Source: Ardenticatenaceae bacterium (lineage in GTDB: Bacteria > Chloroflexota > Anaerolineae > Promineifilales > Promineifilaceae). Taken from it: 64,000 bases of DNA. Positions 49,830-58,219 of this stretch are shown in pieces. The first letter of the stretch is position 1. The number at the start of each line of letters is the position of its first letter. The notes below the pieces were generated by a model. It saw only the letters and a list, made by a program, of their open reading frames with translations. It did no database searches and was not told where the DNA came from. Location of the stretch: assembly GCA_020634235.1 (NCBI GenBank), contig JACKCB010000001.1, positions 1,674,001-1,738,000 on the forward strand, read 5' to 3'. The position numbers and the translations under genes were made by a program.

Positions 49830-51080
49830 ATGAATGAGGCACAGAAAACGGAACGGGCCGATGTGGTCATCGTGGGGGCGGGGGCGGCCGGGTTGATGGC
49901 CGCCATTTGGGCCGGCCGGGCCGGCGGCGGGCGGCGCATTGTGCTGCTGGATGGGGCGCGCAAGCTGGGGGCCAAAATCCTCATCGCCGGCGGTGGGCGC
50001 TGCAACGTCACTCACGAACAGGTAACGGCCGCCGACTATGCCGGGTCCACCCCCAACGCCATCCGCAAAGTGCTGCTGCGTTTCGACGTGCCGGAGACCA
50101 TCGCCTTCTTCGCTGAGCTGGGGGTAACACTAAAGCGGGAGGAGACGGGCAAGCTGTTTCCCACAACGGACCAGGCACGCACGGTGCTGGCGGCACTGCT
50201 GCGCGGGGTGGCGGCTGCCGGTGTAGAAGTGCGCCACCCCAACCGGGTGGCCGCAATAACGCGCACGCCGGCCGGCTATCAGGTGGCCGGCGATTGGGGG
50301 GCAATCCTCGCCCCGCGCCTCATCCTGGCCACCGGCGGCCAGAGTGTCCCCCAAACCGGCTCCGATGGCTTTGGCTATCGCCTGGCGCAGGCGATGGGCC
50401 ATTCCCTGACGCCGCACATCTTTCCGGCGCTGGTGCCGCTGCTGCTCCCGGCCGGGCACTTTCTGCGCGATCTCAGCGGCCTCTCCCTGCCGGTCACCCT
50501 GACGGTCGTGTCGGGCACGGGCCAGCGGCTGGTCTCATTCACCGAGGCGCTGTTGTGTACCCATTTCGGGCTGTCCGGCCCGGCGGTGTTGAACGTTAGC
50601 CGCTACTACCTGGATACGCAGTGGCACGCCCCGGCCGGGCACCTGCACTGCCACTGGCTCCCCGGCCGGGACGAAGCGCAAATCGACCAGGAGCTGCAAA
50701 ACCTGGGTGGGCACAGCCTGCTGCGCTGGCTGCGCCCGCAGCTGCCGGAACGGCTGGCCCGCGCTTTGTGCGCCGCGGCCGGGCTGGCCCCAGAAACACG
50801 CGGCGGGGACCTGACCCGGCCGGGGCGCAAAACCCTGCTGCGCACCCTGTGCGCGCTGCCCCTGCCCATCAGCGGCAGCCGTGGCTTCCGCTATGCCGAA
50901 GTCACCGCCGGCGGCGTCCCCCTGGCCGAACTGGTGCTGAAGACGCTGGAGTCGCGGCACAGCCCAGGACTGCACCTGTGCGGCGAAATCTGCGACGTGG
51001 ACGGGCGAATTGGCGGCTTTAACTTCCAGTGGGCCTGGGCCAGCGGCTACGTGGCCGGCATCGCCGCCGGCGCGGCCTAG
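49830..51080 (+). CDS. BaiN/HI0933-type NAD(P)/FAD-dependent oxidoreductase
   Basis: 416-residue flavoprotein. FAD-binding dinucleotide motif VVIVGAGAAGLMAAIWAGR at the N-terminus, the family signature GAKILIAGGGRCNVTH, and C-terminal FAD-contact text CGEICDVDGRIGGFNFQWAWASGYVAG. ILATGGQSVPQTGSDGFGY lies in the middle. The family includes BaiN, a bile-acid oxidoreductase, but most members are uncharacterised. The ATG at 49830 is preferred over a GTG at 49788 because the family begins just before the FAD motif. Confidence 0.9.
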   Translation: MNEAQKTERADVVIVGAGAAGLMAAIWAGRAGGGRRIVLLDGARKLGAKILIAGGGRCNVTHEQVTAADYAGSTPNAIRKVLLRFDVPETIAFFAELGVTLKREETGKLFPTTDQARTVLAALLRGVAAAGVEVRHPNRVAAITRTPAGYQVAGDWGAILAPRLILATGGQSVPQTGSDGFGYRLAQAMGHSLTPHIFPALVPLLLPAGHFLRDLSGLSLPVTLTVVSGTGQRLVSFTEALLCTHFGLSGPAVLNVSRYYLDTQWHAPAGHLHCHWLPGRDEAQIDQELQNLGGHSLLRWLRPQLPERLARALCAAAGLAPETRGGDLTRPGRKTLLRTLCALPLPISGSRGFRYAEVTAGGVPLAELVLKTLESRHSPGLHLCGEICDVDGRIGGFNFQWAWASGYVAGIAAGAA

Positions 51081-51111
51081 GGCCGGCACGCGCCACAACA
51101 CCCCCCCCAAC

Positions 51112-51145
51112 AAAAAACGGGCGCAGACCGGCTGGCCTGCACCCG
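51112..51145 (-). terminator. Terminator of the ArsR pair
   Basis: A stem of nine positions with one mismatch, CGGGCGCAG (51118-51126) with CTGCACCCG (51137-51145). On the reverse strand six T follow it (51112-51117). Confidence 0.75.
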
Positions 51146-51158
51146 ATAATCAGACAAG

Positions 51159-51716
51159 CTACACTCGCCAATACACCCCTTTCTCACGCTGCATCAGGCC
51201 CGTCTCCACCAGGTATCGGCGCAGCGCCGCATAATCCGGGTGATACTCCTTCAGCCGGGCGCTTAGGTCCGCCTCGGTGTAGCGCACATCCATCTCCAAC
51301 TGGTTCACCAACCACTTCAAGACCACCAGCCGCTTCTGGTATCGGTAAGGAATCTCCTTGATGCGGCTGCCCTCCAGGTAAATCTTCAGCACCTTCTGCT
51401 CCTGGGCATTCTCGCTGGTGTCATCCACCAACGTCGCCAGATTATCCTGGGAAAAGATGTTGCGATTCATGCGCTCCAGGACCTTGGTATCCAACTGGTA
51501 GATCCGCACGTTACCCTCAGCCCGCACCGTTACCAGGCCCAACTCCTTCATCATGCCCAGGTGGTGCGAAACCGTCGGCTCTTTCACGTCTAGCGCCGCA
51601 GCCAGTTCGCCCACACTGCGCTCGCCATTGGCCAGCAGGCCCAGGATGCGCAGGCGGCTCTCATTGCCCAGCACCTTAAAGAATTGCAGTAGTTCGTCGA
51701 AGTTCTCTTGGGTCAT
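51159..51716 (-). CDS. ArsR-family regulator fused to a DUF2087 domain
   Basis: 185 residues. The N-terminal winged helix (FFKVLGNESRLRILGLLANGERSVGELAAALDVKEPTVSHHLGMMKELGLV) is an ArsR DNA-binding domain. The C-terminal part (KRLVVLKWLVNQLEMDVRYTEADLSARLKEYHPDYAALRRYLVETGLMQREKGVYWRV) is the DUF2087 winged-helix-like domain often found after it. Metal-binding Cys of ArsR are absent. The start overlaps the stop of the upstream small ArsR by 1 bp, so the two are coupled and may act as a heterodimer. Confidence 0.9.
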   Translation of the reverse strand: MTQENFDELLQFFKVLGNESRLRILGLLANGERSVGELAAALDVKEPTVSHHLGMMKELGLVTVRAEGNVRIYQLDTKVLERMNRNIFSQDNLATLVDDTSENAQEQKVLKIYLEGSRIKEIPYRYQKRLVVLKWLVNQLEMDVRYTEADLSARLKEYHPDYAALRRYLVETGLMQREKGVYWRV

Positions 51717-51991
51717 CAGGCCACCTCGATACGTGCCTGGAAATGGGCCAGGCCGGCTTCATCCAGACGATAAACAGCGGTGAAAGGCGGCGCCTCTTGC
51801 GTCACTAAACCCGCTTCTTGCAGCCGCCGCAGATGGCGCGCCACCAAACTCTCTTTTTGGTTCAGGATCGCCGCCAGATCGGCCACGCTGCGCGGCGCAC
51901 CGGCCAGCAAACCCATAATCTTCAGCCGATCTTCCTGGCCAATCGCTTTGAAAAACTGTATCAGGGCCTGTGCCCGGTCCGGGTTGTCCAT
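51716..51991 (-). CDS. Small ArsR-family regulator
   Basis: 91-residue winged helix-turn-helix protein: FFKAIGQEDRLKIMGLLAGAPRSVADLAAILNQKESLVARHLRRLQEAGLV. It looks like a paralogue of the DNA-binding half of the next gene, without the DUF2087 part and without metal-binding Cys. An AGGAGG site precedes the ATG at 51989-51991. It is first in its two-gene operon, behind a promoter containing three TTTCGAT boxes. Confidence 0.88.
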   Translation of the reverse strand: MDNPDRAQALIQFFKAIGQEDRLKIMGLLAGAPRSVADLAAILNQKESLVARHLRRLQEAGLVTQEAPPFTAVYRLDEAGLAHFQARIEVA

Positions 51992-52003
51992 AACAACCTC
52001 CTG

Positions 52004-52070
52004 TTTCGATGATTTCCTATTTCGATGCGCATCTAATTAGAAGGATATCGAAACAACCGGGCCTTGTCAA
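52004..52070 (-). promoter_or_regulatory. Promoter and operator of the ArsR pair
   Basis: Reverse strand TTGACA (52065-52070), 17 bp, TATCCT (52042-52047). TTTCGAT occurs directly at 52004-52010 and 52020-52026, and inverted (ATCGAAA) at 52047-52053, overlapping the promoter spacer and the -10 edge. A perfect 10-bp palindrome GATGCGCATC lies at 52024-52033, at the predicted transcription start. This is the layout of an autoregulated ArsR promoter. Confidence 0.7.
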
Positions 52071-52166
52071 GAGGCAAAATCGTCCACCCACCCAACGGGC
52101 CAAACCCCGATAACAGGCCAACCATGGCCAGCTACGCACGCCACCCTACGCCGCACGCCACACGCC

Positions 52167-53720
52167 TCACGAATCACGCCGGTAAGCGTAGACAAGCAGG
52201 TCGTTGAAGGCCTGCACCCCGGCCGGGTGGTAATGCTCATTCAGCCAGGCCAGGTGGGGGTGCTCCCGGCCGGGATCATCCATCTCCGCCACCTCCGCCG
52301 CAAACAGCACCAGCCACACCCGATCCTGCCCGGCCGTGGCCGCCGCCAGGCCGGCCGTCTCGCGGATGCCCAGCACCGCCTGGGTCGCCTCGCTCAGCGT
52401 GTCGGTGGGGCCGCCCGGCGGGTCGGCCAGGAACGCCTGGGGCAGCGCCGGGTCATAGTAGTAGGTCGGCAGGTAGGTCAGTTTGCTGCTGTGCACCACC
52501 ACCCCTTCGTCCACCTCCGCCGCCAGGTACGCCACCGCAGCGGCAAAGGGCGGCCGCGGGAAAAGCTGATACTGGTAATGGTTCAGCAGCGCGGCCAGCA
52601 CCACCGCCAGGGCCGGCAGCAGCGCCGCCCCCTTCACCGGCCGGGGCAGGCGGCCCAACACCAACACCCTGGCCAGCAGCAGGTAATACATCAGCGCCGA
52701 CGGCAGCAGCGCCCGTACCACGTACACCGGCCGGGCCTGCGAGATGAGAAAGGTGAGCAGCACCGGGGCCAGCGTCAGAAACAGCAGCAGCCCCTCGGCC
52801 CCAGGAAAGGGAGACTCCCCCCCGGCCGGGGCACGCCGCGACGCGCGCCAACCCATCCACAACAGCACCGGCAGCAGCACCGCCAGCAGCAGCGCCGGCG
52901 GCAGCAGCCAGCCGGGCAGCGCCTGGTTGTCATAGGCAAAGTGGAAAATGAGCAGCGTTTGGATGAGTTCGGTCAGCCCCGGCCGGGTAATCCAATACGC
53001 CCCACCACCAATCTTGCCCAACTGGCGTGGCAGCACCAGCAGCCACGGAGCAAAAAGCAGCAGCATAAGCAGGTGGGCCAGCAGCACCGGCCGGGCGTTT
53101 TGCCAGCGGGCCGCGCCCCGCCGCCCGCGCCACCAATGCCACACCAGCCACAGGTCCAGCCCGGCAATGAACACCACCGCCAGGTTGTGGGCATACAGCG
53201 ACAACGCCCCAAACAGCGCAAAGCCAGCCCAGGCCCGGCGCTCGCCCGTCTGCCAGCCGCGCACAAAGCAGTAGACCATCGTCACCGTGGTAAAGCCCAG
53301 CAGGGCGTACATGCGCGCCTCCTGGCCATAATAAACGGCAAAGGGGGCGATGGCCGCGATGAACGCCGCCGCCCACCCGGTCCGCCGGTCGTACAAGCGG
53401 CGGGCCAGCAAGTAGATCATGGCCACCGTCAGGCTGCTGAACAATACGGAGAAGGTGCGCGCCCCGGCCGGGGAGCTTCCCCACACCGCCATCCAGCCAT
53501 GCAGCCCGGTGTAATACAGCAGCGGATGCTCCTCCGCCGCCGCGCCGCCGCTGCCCACAGTGCCGGCCAGCATCGTCGCCGGCGAGTTCTGCGCAAACAG
53601 AATGCTGAACGCTTCGTCATACCACACCGGCCGGCTGTTCAGATTCACCAGCCGCAGCAGCACCGCCAGCAGCAGTACAGCCAGCAGCGGCCCATGTTGG
53701 CGAAGGACGCGCGCCGCCAT
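52167..53720 (-). CDS. GT39-like membrane glycosyltransferase
   Basis: 517 residues. The first loop contains the GT39-type catalytic acidic motif SRPVWYDEAFSILFAQN, followed by AEEHPLLYYTGLHGW and FAVYYGQEARMYALLGF, common in the GT39/ArnT-type family; about ten helices follow. The soluble C-terminal end holds YHPAGVQAFNDLLVYAYRRD. The ATG at 53718-53720 has AGGAG inside the last codons of the upstream gene. This is the last gene of the leftward glycan operon. Confidence 0.85.
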   Translation of the reverse strand: MAARVLRQHGPLLAVLLLAVLLRLVNLNSRPVWYDEAFSILFAQNSPATMLAGTVGSGGAAAEEHPLLYYTGLHGWMAVWGSSPAGARTFSVLFSSLTVAMIYLLARRLYDRRTGWAAAFIAAIAPFAVYYGQEARMYALLGFTTVTMVYCFVRGWQTGERRAWAGFALFGALSLYAHNLAVVFIAGLDLWLVWHWWRGRRGAARWQNARPVLLAHLLMLLLFAPWLLVLPRQLGKIGGGAYWITRPGLTELIQTLLIFHFAYDNQALPGWLLPPALLLAVLLPVLLWMGWRASRRAPAGGESPFPGAEGLLLFLTLAPVLLTFLISQARPVYVVRALLPSALMYYLLLARVLVLGRLPRPVKGAALLPALAVVLAALLNHYQYQLFPRPPFAAAVAYLAAEVDEGVVVHSSKLTYLPTYYYDPALPQAFLADPPGGPTDTLSEATQAVLGIRETAGLAAATAGQDRVWLVLFAAEVAEMDDPGREHPHLAWLNEHYHPAGVQAFNDLLVYAYRRDS

Positions 53721-53724
53721 CTGC

Positions 53725-55350
53725 CTACTCCTGCCCCACAATCTGGTAGATGGTCACGCCGTCGGCCTGGTAAACAATGTCGCCCGGCGGCACAACCCGG
53801 CCGCGGCTGATAGCCTGTTCTTGTGACCCGTAGTAGACATAATCAATTCCCCATTCCTGGATAAAGGCATCGCGCCACCCGGCCGGGGTGGCCTCATCCC
53901 AAAACTGGGTCACCAGCGCCACCTTCCCTTCCAGGTCCAGCGTCAGATAGGGCTGCCCCACAAAAACCCGGCTGCCGGCCAGCCGCGGGAAGTAGTTGCC
54001 CACCGGATAATGGGCCAGGATCAGGCTGTCCGGCGCGGCCGTTTCGGCCAGCCACTGGGCCGCCGCCACATCCGCATCCGGCAAGAACAGCGGATAATCG
54101 GGCCGCACCGCCGGGCTTTGGATCAGCAGCACCAGCACCATCAGCGTCGAGGGGATGGTCAGCAGCAAGAAGACGCGCCGCAGGCTGGCGTAGGGCGTGG
54201 GTGTCAGGCGGCTGAAACGTTGGAAGAAGCGCGTACTTTCCAGCCGGGGCAGCAGCCACGCTTCCAGCCCATAGGCCGCCAGCGTCCCGGCCGGGACCAC
54301 CAACCCCAGCAAGAAGCGCCCGGCAAAAGGCACCGGCACATACAGCGCCAGGCCATTGGCCACCGCCCAAATGGGCACCAGCCAATCCTGCCCGCTCTGC
54401 CGCCACTGGGCCAGGCCAATAACCCCCAACACCCCCAGCAGCCCCAGGGTCACCGCCAGCGCCGGCAGCCCCGGCGGCCGGATCAGGTTGTTGGTAATGT
54501 GGGTGAATTCCCAATTAGGGTCCTGGCGCGCCCAGATGCCAAAGTAGTAGAACAGGGGCAGCAGCGGTGCCAGCACTACAGCCCCATACCCCCAGGCACG
54601 CCAGGGAACAGCCCGGCCGGGGAGCGCCAGGCTGAGCATGTACAGGCCAATAACCAGCCCTGCCACCGGGATGAGGTAAGGATAGGTCAGCCCCAACATC
54701 AGGGCCACAAACGCGCCCCCCACGGCCCAGGGCCACCCCGGCCGGGTGCGCACCATCTGCCCCACACAAACAAACAGCAGCACCTCCAACCCCATCCCCA
54801 GGGCAAAATGGGGTGCATCCAGCAGCGGCTGCAGCAGCCCCCACTCTGCCCGTCCCAGGTCCGGCAGTTGCTTAAAGTCCAGCCGCAGCAGAATGACCAC
54901 CAGCCAGCCCAACCCGCCGCCAAAAGCGATGAGCAGCCAGGCGCTTTGCTGCCACCGCGCCCGGCCGGGGAGGGCCAACCGTACCCACCACCACATAGCC
55001 AGCAGCGTAAACAAACTGGCCAGCAGCCGGAAAAGATGAAACCACAGGGTAAACGAGCCGTGGAGCAACCCCACAAAACGCCCCATAAGCAAATACAGGG
55101 GATAGGTCAGGCGCGGCGGAATTGGCTCCGGCGAGAAGCTGAACTGGAAAAGCCACGCCCCCTCGCTCCCCTGGCGCATCGCCGCCAGGTAAACGCTCAC
55201 GTCGTCGGGATTGATCAGCCCGGCCATGAAGGTCTGGCCCGGCGGCGCTTGCAGCCAGACCAACAGGTAGGGCAGGCTAATGAGCAGCAGCATCACCCCC
55301 ATCCACGGCGCTAGCTGCCGCAAGGTGACATCGCTTCCGGGTTTGCTCAT
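53725..55350 (-). CDS. GT-C-like multi-spanning membrane protein
   Basis: 541 residues, about 11 helices. An acidic motif in the first extracytoplasmic loop (GLINPDDVSVYLAAMRQG) is what is expected of a GT-C transferase. The C-terminal soluble part ends with IQEWGIDYVYYGSQEQAI and QADGVTIYQIV, similar in style to the end of the large protein at 8573-11044. Precise family not recognised. The start overlaps the stop of the upstream gene by 4 bp (55347-55350). Confidence 0.75.
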   Translation of the reverse strand: MSKPGSDVTLRQLAPWMGVMLLLISLPYLLVWLQAPPGQTFMAGLINPDDVSVYLAAMRQGSEGAWLFQFSFSPEPIPPRLTYPLYLLMGRFVGLLHGSFTLWFHLFRLLASLFTLLAMWWWVRLALPGRARWQQSAWLLIAFGGGLGWLVVILLRLDFKQLPDLGRAEWGLLQPLLDAPHFALGMGLEVLLFVCVGQMVRTRPGWPWAVGGAFVALMLGLTYPYLIPVAGLVIGLYMLSLALPGRAVPWRAWGYGAVVLAPLLPLFYYFGIWARQDPNWEFTHITNNLIRPPGLPALAVTLGLLGVLGVIGLAQWRQSGQDWLVPIWAVANGLALYVPVPFAGRFLLGLVVPAGTLAAYGLEAWLLPRLESTRFFQRFSRLTPTPYASLRRVFLLLTIPSTLMVLVLLIQSPAVRPDYPLFLPDADVAAAQWLAETAAPDSLILAHYPVGNYFPRLAGSRVFVGQPYLTLDLEGKVALVTQFWDEATPAGWRDAFIQEWGIDYVYYGSQEQAISRGRVVPPGDIVYQADGVTIYQIVGQE

Positions 55351-57377
55351 GGGCGCAGCTCGTACAAGATGTATTCGTCGCCCCAGCGGGCTAGTTCGGT
55401 CAGGTACTGGGCCTGGAATTCGGCCAGGGCCGCCAGATCGGCCGCCGTCACCGGGTCAAACGCCGCCTCGACGATGAAATCTAGCCCTTGCTGGTGCAGC
55501 AGCACGTGGGTCACGCCCTCTGCCCGCCACCTGGCCGCAATCCCGGCCGGGGCCAACCCCTCATCCTGCGTCAGACGCAGCCAACGGTCCAGGAGGGCGT
55601 CTGGCCAGCAGTCCGCCTGGCAGCGGTAACTGCGCGGCTCCCACAAAAAGTAGATGCGCGCCGCCGGTGGCAGGCCGTTCACCTCATCCAACACCGCCTG
55701 GTAGGTTCCCTGGGTGCGCGCCAGGTACTGCTCCCGCGCTTCTACCCCCACCACCACCGGCAGCGGGTTCAGCGCCAGGAAATCCACGGCCAGGGTGAAC
55801 AGGCTGAGCGCCAGGGTCAGGTTGAAGAAGACCAGCACCATCCAGTTTATGTCTAGCTGCGGCCGGCGCAGTTCTGGCAGGCGGGCCATGGCCACGCCGC
55901 CCAATACCGCAATCACGCCAAAAACGGGGAAGAGAAAGCGAATGCGCAGCAGCAGGCCGGTGCGGGCCACGCCGTTGATCCACAACAGGTAGTTGAGCAG
56001 GAAGAAAAGCAGCATGTGGCCGGCCACCCGCTTCTCTTCCCGGCTAAGGCAGCGCCACACAAAGAGCAGTAGACCAGCCGCCAGCAGCAGCAGCGGGCCA
56101 ATGGTCGCTTCATAGAAGTTGCTGCCCTGGGTACCCAGAATGGTGGCCTCCAGCGGCACCAGCGGCAAACGCCAGGGGGCAGTGGTGGCCAGTCCCGTCC
56201 CCGGCCGGTCATACCACCAGCCGCGCCACGCATCCCAATACAGCGCGTCGTCCAAGAAGAAGGGGTAAACCGGGTTGCCGGTGGTCAGCCAGTTCTCCAG
56301 CAGCCAGGGCAGCACCAGCAGCAGGGCGATGGCCGCCACAATCGCCAGCCGCCGCGCCAGGGCCACCAACCCATCCCGCCAGCAGCTCGCGGCCAGGCTC
56401 AGCGCCAGGGCCAATGGGATAACGACCGCCGTGTACTTCACCCCACCGCTGAAGCCGCAGTACAGGCCCATCAGGACCAGCCAGGCGGTTTCGGCCTGGC
56501 CTTGTTGGTACGCCGCCCGCCAGCGATAGAAAGCGTAGAAGGCGGCGGTGGCGTAATACATCAGGGTGATATCGACGTAGGGCCAGCTCATCAGCGTGAA
56601 CAGGCTGGGCACGGACAGCAAAATAATGCCGGCAAACCAGGCGGCGGTGTCGCCAAACGCGCGCCGTGCCAGCCCCACAGTCAGGGCCAGGGCCAGCAAG
56701 CCATAACCAAAATGCAGCAGCGCGGCCACGCCATCGCCAATGAGCAGCATGCCCAGGGTGAACTGCATCTGCCCCAGGGCAGGAAAACCAAGGTAGGGTA
56801 GGTCAATGGGATGGCCCAGGCGGCCGGCGGCAATGTACAGCTTGGGGCCGGTGAGATGGTATACCAGGCTGTCCCAGGCGATGGGTGGTGCCAGGGCGGT
56901 CACCAGGGTCAGGGACAGGCTGAAGAGGCCATAGAAGAGGAACCAGCGCTGCCAGCGGCTCCCCGGCCGGGGCAAGGCCAATCGCCGCACATCGGCCAGG
57001 GTGTGCCGCAGATCACGCCACAGCAGCCCGGCCAGCAGCAGCACCACTCCCCAGGCTACCGGCGGCCGCAAGCCGCCCAGCAGGCCAATCAACCCCATGA
57101 GCACGGCCAGCAGCCCCAGCCCCACGCCGGCGGTCAGTGCCAGCCGGGTAAACGGCCATTCATCGGCCAGCGCCGGCCCCATCAGCCGCCGTCCCAGTGC
57201 TGCGCCCAACGCCGTCAGCCCCAGCCACACGCCCATGCTGCCCAACGTGCGCCCCAACCCGGCCAGCAGCGTCAAATCAAACGGCTTGTGGGCCCAGAAG
57301 AAGCCGCCCACCAGCAGCGCTGTCCACAAAATAATGATGATGGCCATCAGCCACCAACGCCAACCCGGTCGGTCCAT
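55347..57377 (-). CDS. GT-C-like multi-spanning membrane protein
   Basis: 676 residues and more than ten helices. After the fourth to fifth helix a loop reads LAPPIAWDSLVYHLTGPKLYIAAGRLGHPIDLPYLGFPALGQMQFTLGMLL, with an Asp and His suitable for a GT-C active site. The terminal domain contains RIYFLWEPRSYRCQADCWPDALLDRWLRL, then VTHVLLHQQGLDFIVEA, ending with the helix-free DEYILYELRP. The MAIIIILWTALLVGGFF helix begins it. A precise family was not recognised. It is 4 bp overlapped with the next gene downstream. Confidence 0.75.
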   Translation of the reverse strand: MDRPGWRWWLMAIIIILWTALLVGGFFWAHKPFDLTLLAGLGRTLGSMGVWLGLTALGAALGRRLMGPALADEWPFTRLALTAGVGLGLLAVLMGLIGLLGGLRPPVAWGVVLLLAGLLWRDLRHTLADVRRLALPRPGSRWQRWFLFYGLFSLSLTLVTALAPPIAWDSLVYHLTGPKLYIAAGRLGHPIDLPYLGFPALGQMQFTLGMLLIGDGVAALLHFGYGLLALALTVGLARRAFGDTAAWFAGIILLSVPSLFTLMSWPYVDITLMYYATAAFYAFYRWRAAYQQGQAETAWLVLMGLYCGFSGGVKYTAVVIPLALALSLAASCWRDGLVALARRLAIVAAIALLLVLPWLLENWLTTGNPVYPFFLDDALYWDAWRGWWYDRPGTGLATTAPWRLPLVPLEATILGTQGSNFYEATIGPLLLLAAGLLLFVWRCLSREEKRVAGHMLLFFLLNYLLWINGVARTGLLLRIRFLFPVFGVIAVLGGVAMARLPELRRPQLDINWMVLVFFNLTLALSLFTLAVDFLALNPLPVVVGVEAREQYLARTQGTYQAVLDEVNGLPPAARIYFLWEPRSYRCQADCWPDALLDRWLRLTQDEGLAPAGIAARWRAEGVTHVLLHQQGLDFIVEAAFDPVTAADLAALAEFQAQYLTELARWGDEYILYELRP

Positions 57378-57448
57378 GATAGTGTCTCAGCGTGTCAACT
57401 TGTCAGGGTCTCAGCTCGCCGGCTCGCCGGCTGACTGGCCAACCACGC

Positions 57449-58219
57449 CTACGGTAGTTTGCGGCAGATGAAGAAGCGCCGCAGCCCCAGCCAGGGCATG
57501 AGCGTGTGCCGGGTGCGATCTTCCAGCCTTTCGCCCCAGTCCAGCAGCCATTGCGGCCCGGCCGGGATCAGCACCGTCGTCTCGGCATGTTCCACCTGGA
57601 ACCCGGCCCGGCTAATGGCCTGGCGCAGCATGTTGTAGGGCACAAAGCGGTGTGGCCCTTCGGAGTGGTGCAGGCCGGTGATAGCTGCCAGGGCATGAAT
57701 CGGCTCCCACAACACGTTGGGGGTGCTGAGGATGAGCGTGCCACCCGGCCGGGTCACGCGCCCCAACTCGCCGATGAACGCCCCCGGCCGGGCAAAATGC
57801 TCCACGCTCTCCAACGACAGGACCACGTCGAACGCTTCATCGGCAAAGGGCCACTGGTAGTCGGTCAGCAGCACCCAGCGAAAATCGTGGAAGCCCAGGT
57901 CATGCAGCCGCTGCTGGCAAATCTGGCCAAACTCGTAGGAAACGTCGGCGCAAACGGCGGTGCGCACCTTGCCATGCTGCCACAGCGTGGCCGTGCCGTT
58001 GCCGGTGCGCGCCTGCACGTCCAGCAGGTGGGCATTATCCGGCAGGTTGCCAATGCGCAGGGTATCGGTGAAGCGGCGGAAGTAGGAGTGTGCCCCTTCG
58101 TTAATCTCGTCGTACTCATAGGCGATCTGGTCAAAAAAGGCGCCGGTATCGCCGGGCGACCAATCCCGTTGGGTCCAGTAGGTCACTTCTTGCTTTAGCT
58201 GCTGCCAGGCACGGCTCAT
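57449..58219 (-). CDS. Class I SAM-dependent methyltransferase
   Basis: 256 residues. The AdoMet-binding core is HLLDVQARTGNGTATLW (motif I, with the glycine loop as ARTGNG), DVVLSLESVEHFARPGAFIGELGRVTRPGGTLILSTPN (motifs II-III), then a C-terminal end GLRRFFICRK. The phrase SLESVEHFARPG is typical of small-molecule methyltransferases acting on sugars or lipids. Its start overlaps the FrhB-like gene's stop by 4 bp (58216-58219). Within this operon it probably methylates a glycan intermediate. Confidence 0.9.
   Translation of the reverse strand: MSRAWQQLKQEVTYWTQRDWSPGDTGAFFDQIAYEYDEINEGAHSYFRRFTDTLRIGNLPDNAHLLDVQARTGNGTATLWQHGKVRTAVCADVSYEFGQICQQRLHDLGFHDFRWVLLTDYQWPFADEAFDVVLSLESVEHFARPGAFIGELGRVTRPGGTLILSTPNVLWEPIHALAAITGLHHSEGPHRFVPYNMLRQAISRAGFQVEHAETTVLIPAGPQWLLDWGERLEDRTRHTLMPWLGLRRFFICRKLP

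Noticed and set aside
52227..53810. Long open frame on the + strand opposite the GT39-like gene (527 codons)
   Set aside because: It is extremely rich in Gln, Arg, Pro and His and is antisense to a gene with clear family motifs; GC-rich codon structure alone keeps such frames open.
54010..55314. Long open + strand frame (434 codons) opposite a GT-C-like gene
   Set aside because: Low-complexity Gln/Pro/Arg composition, no recognisable domain and no ribosome binding site.
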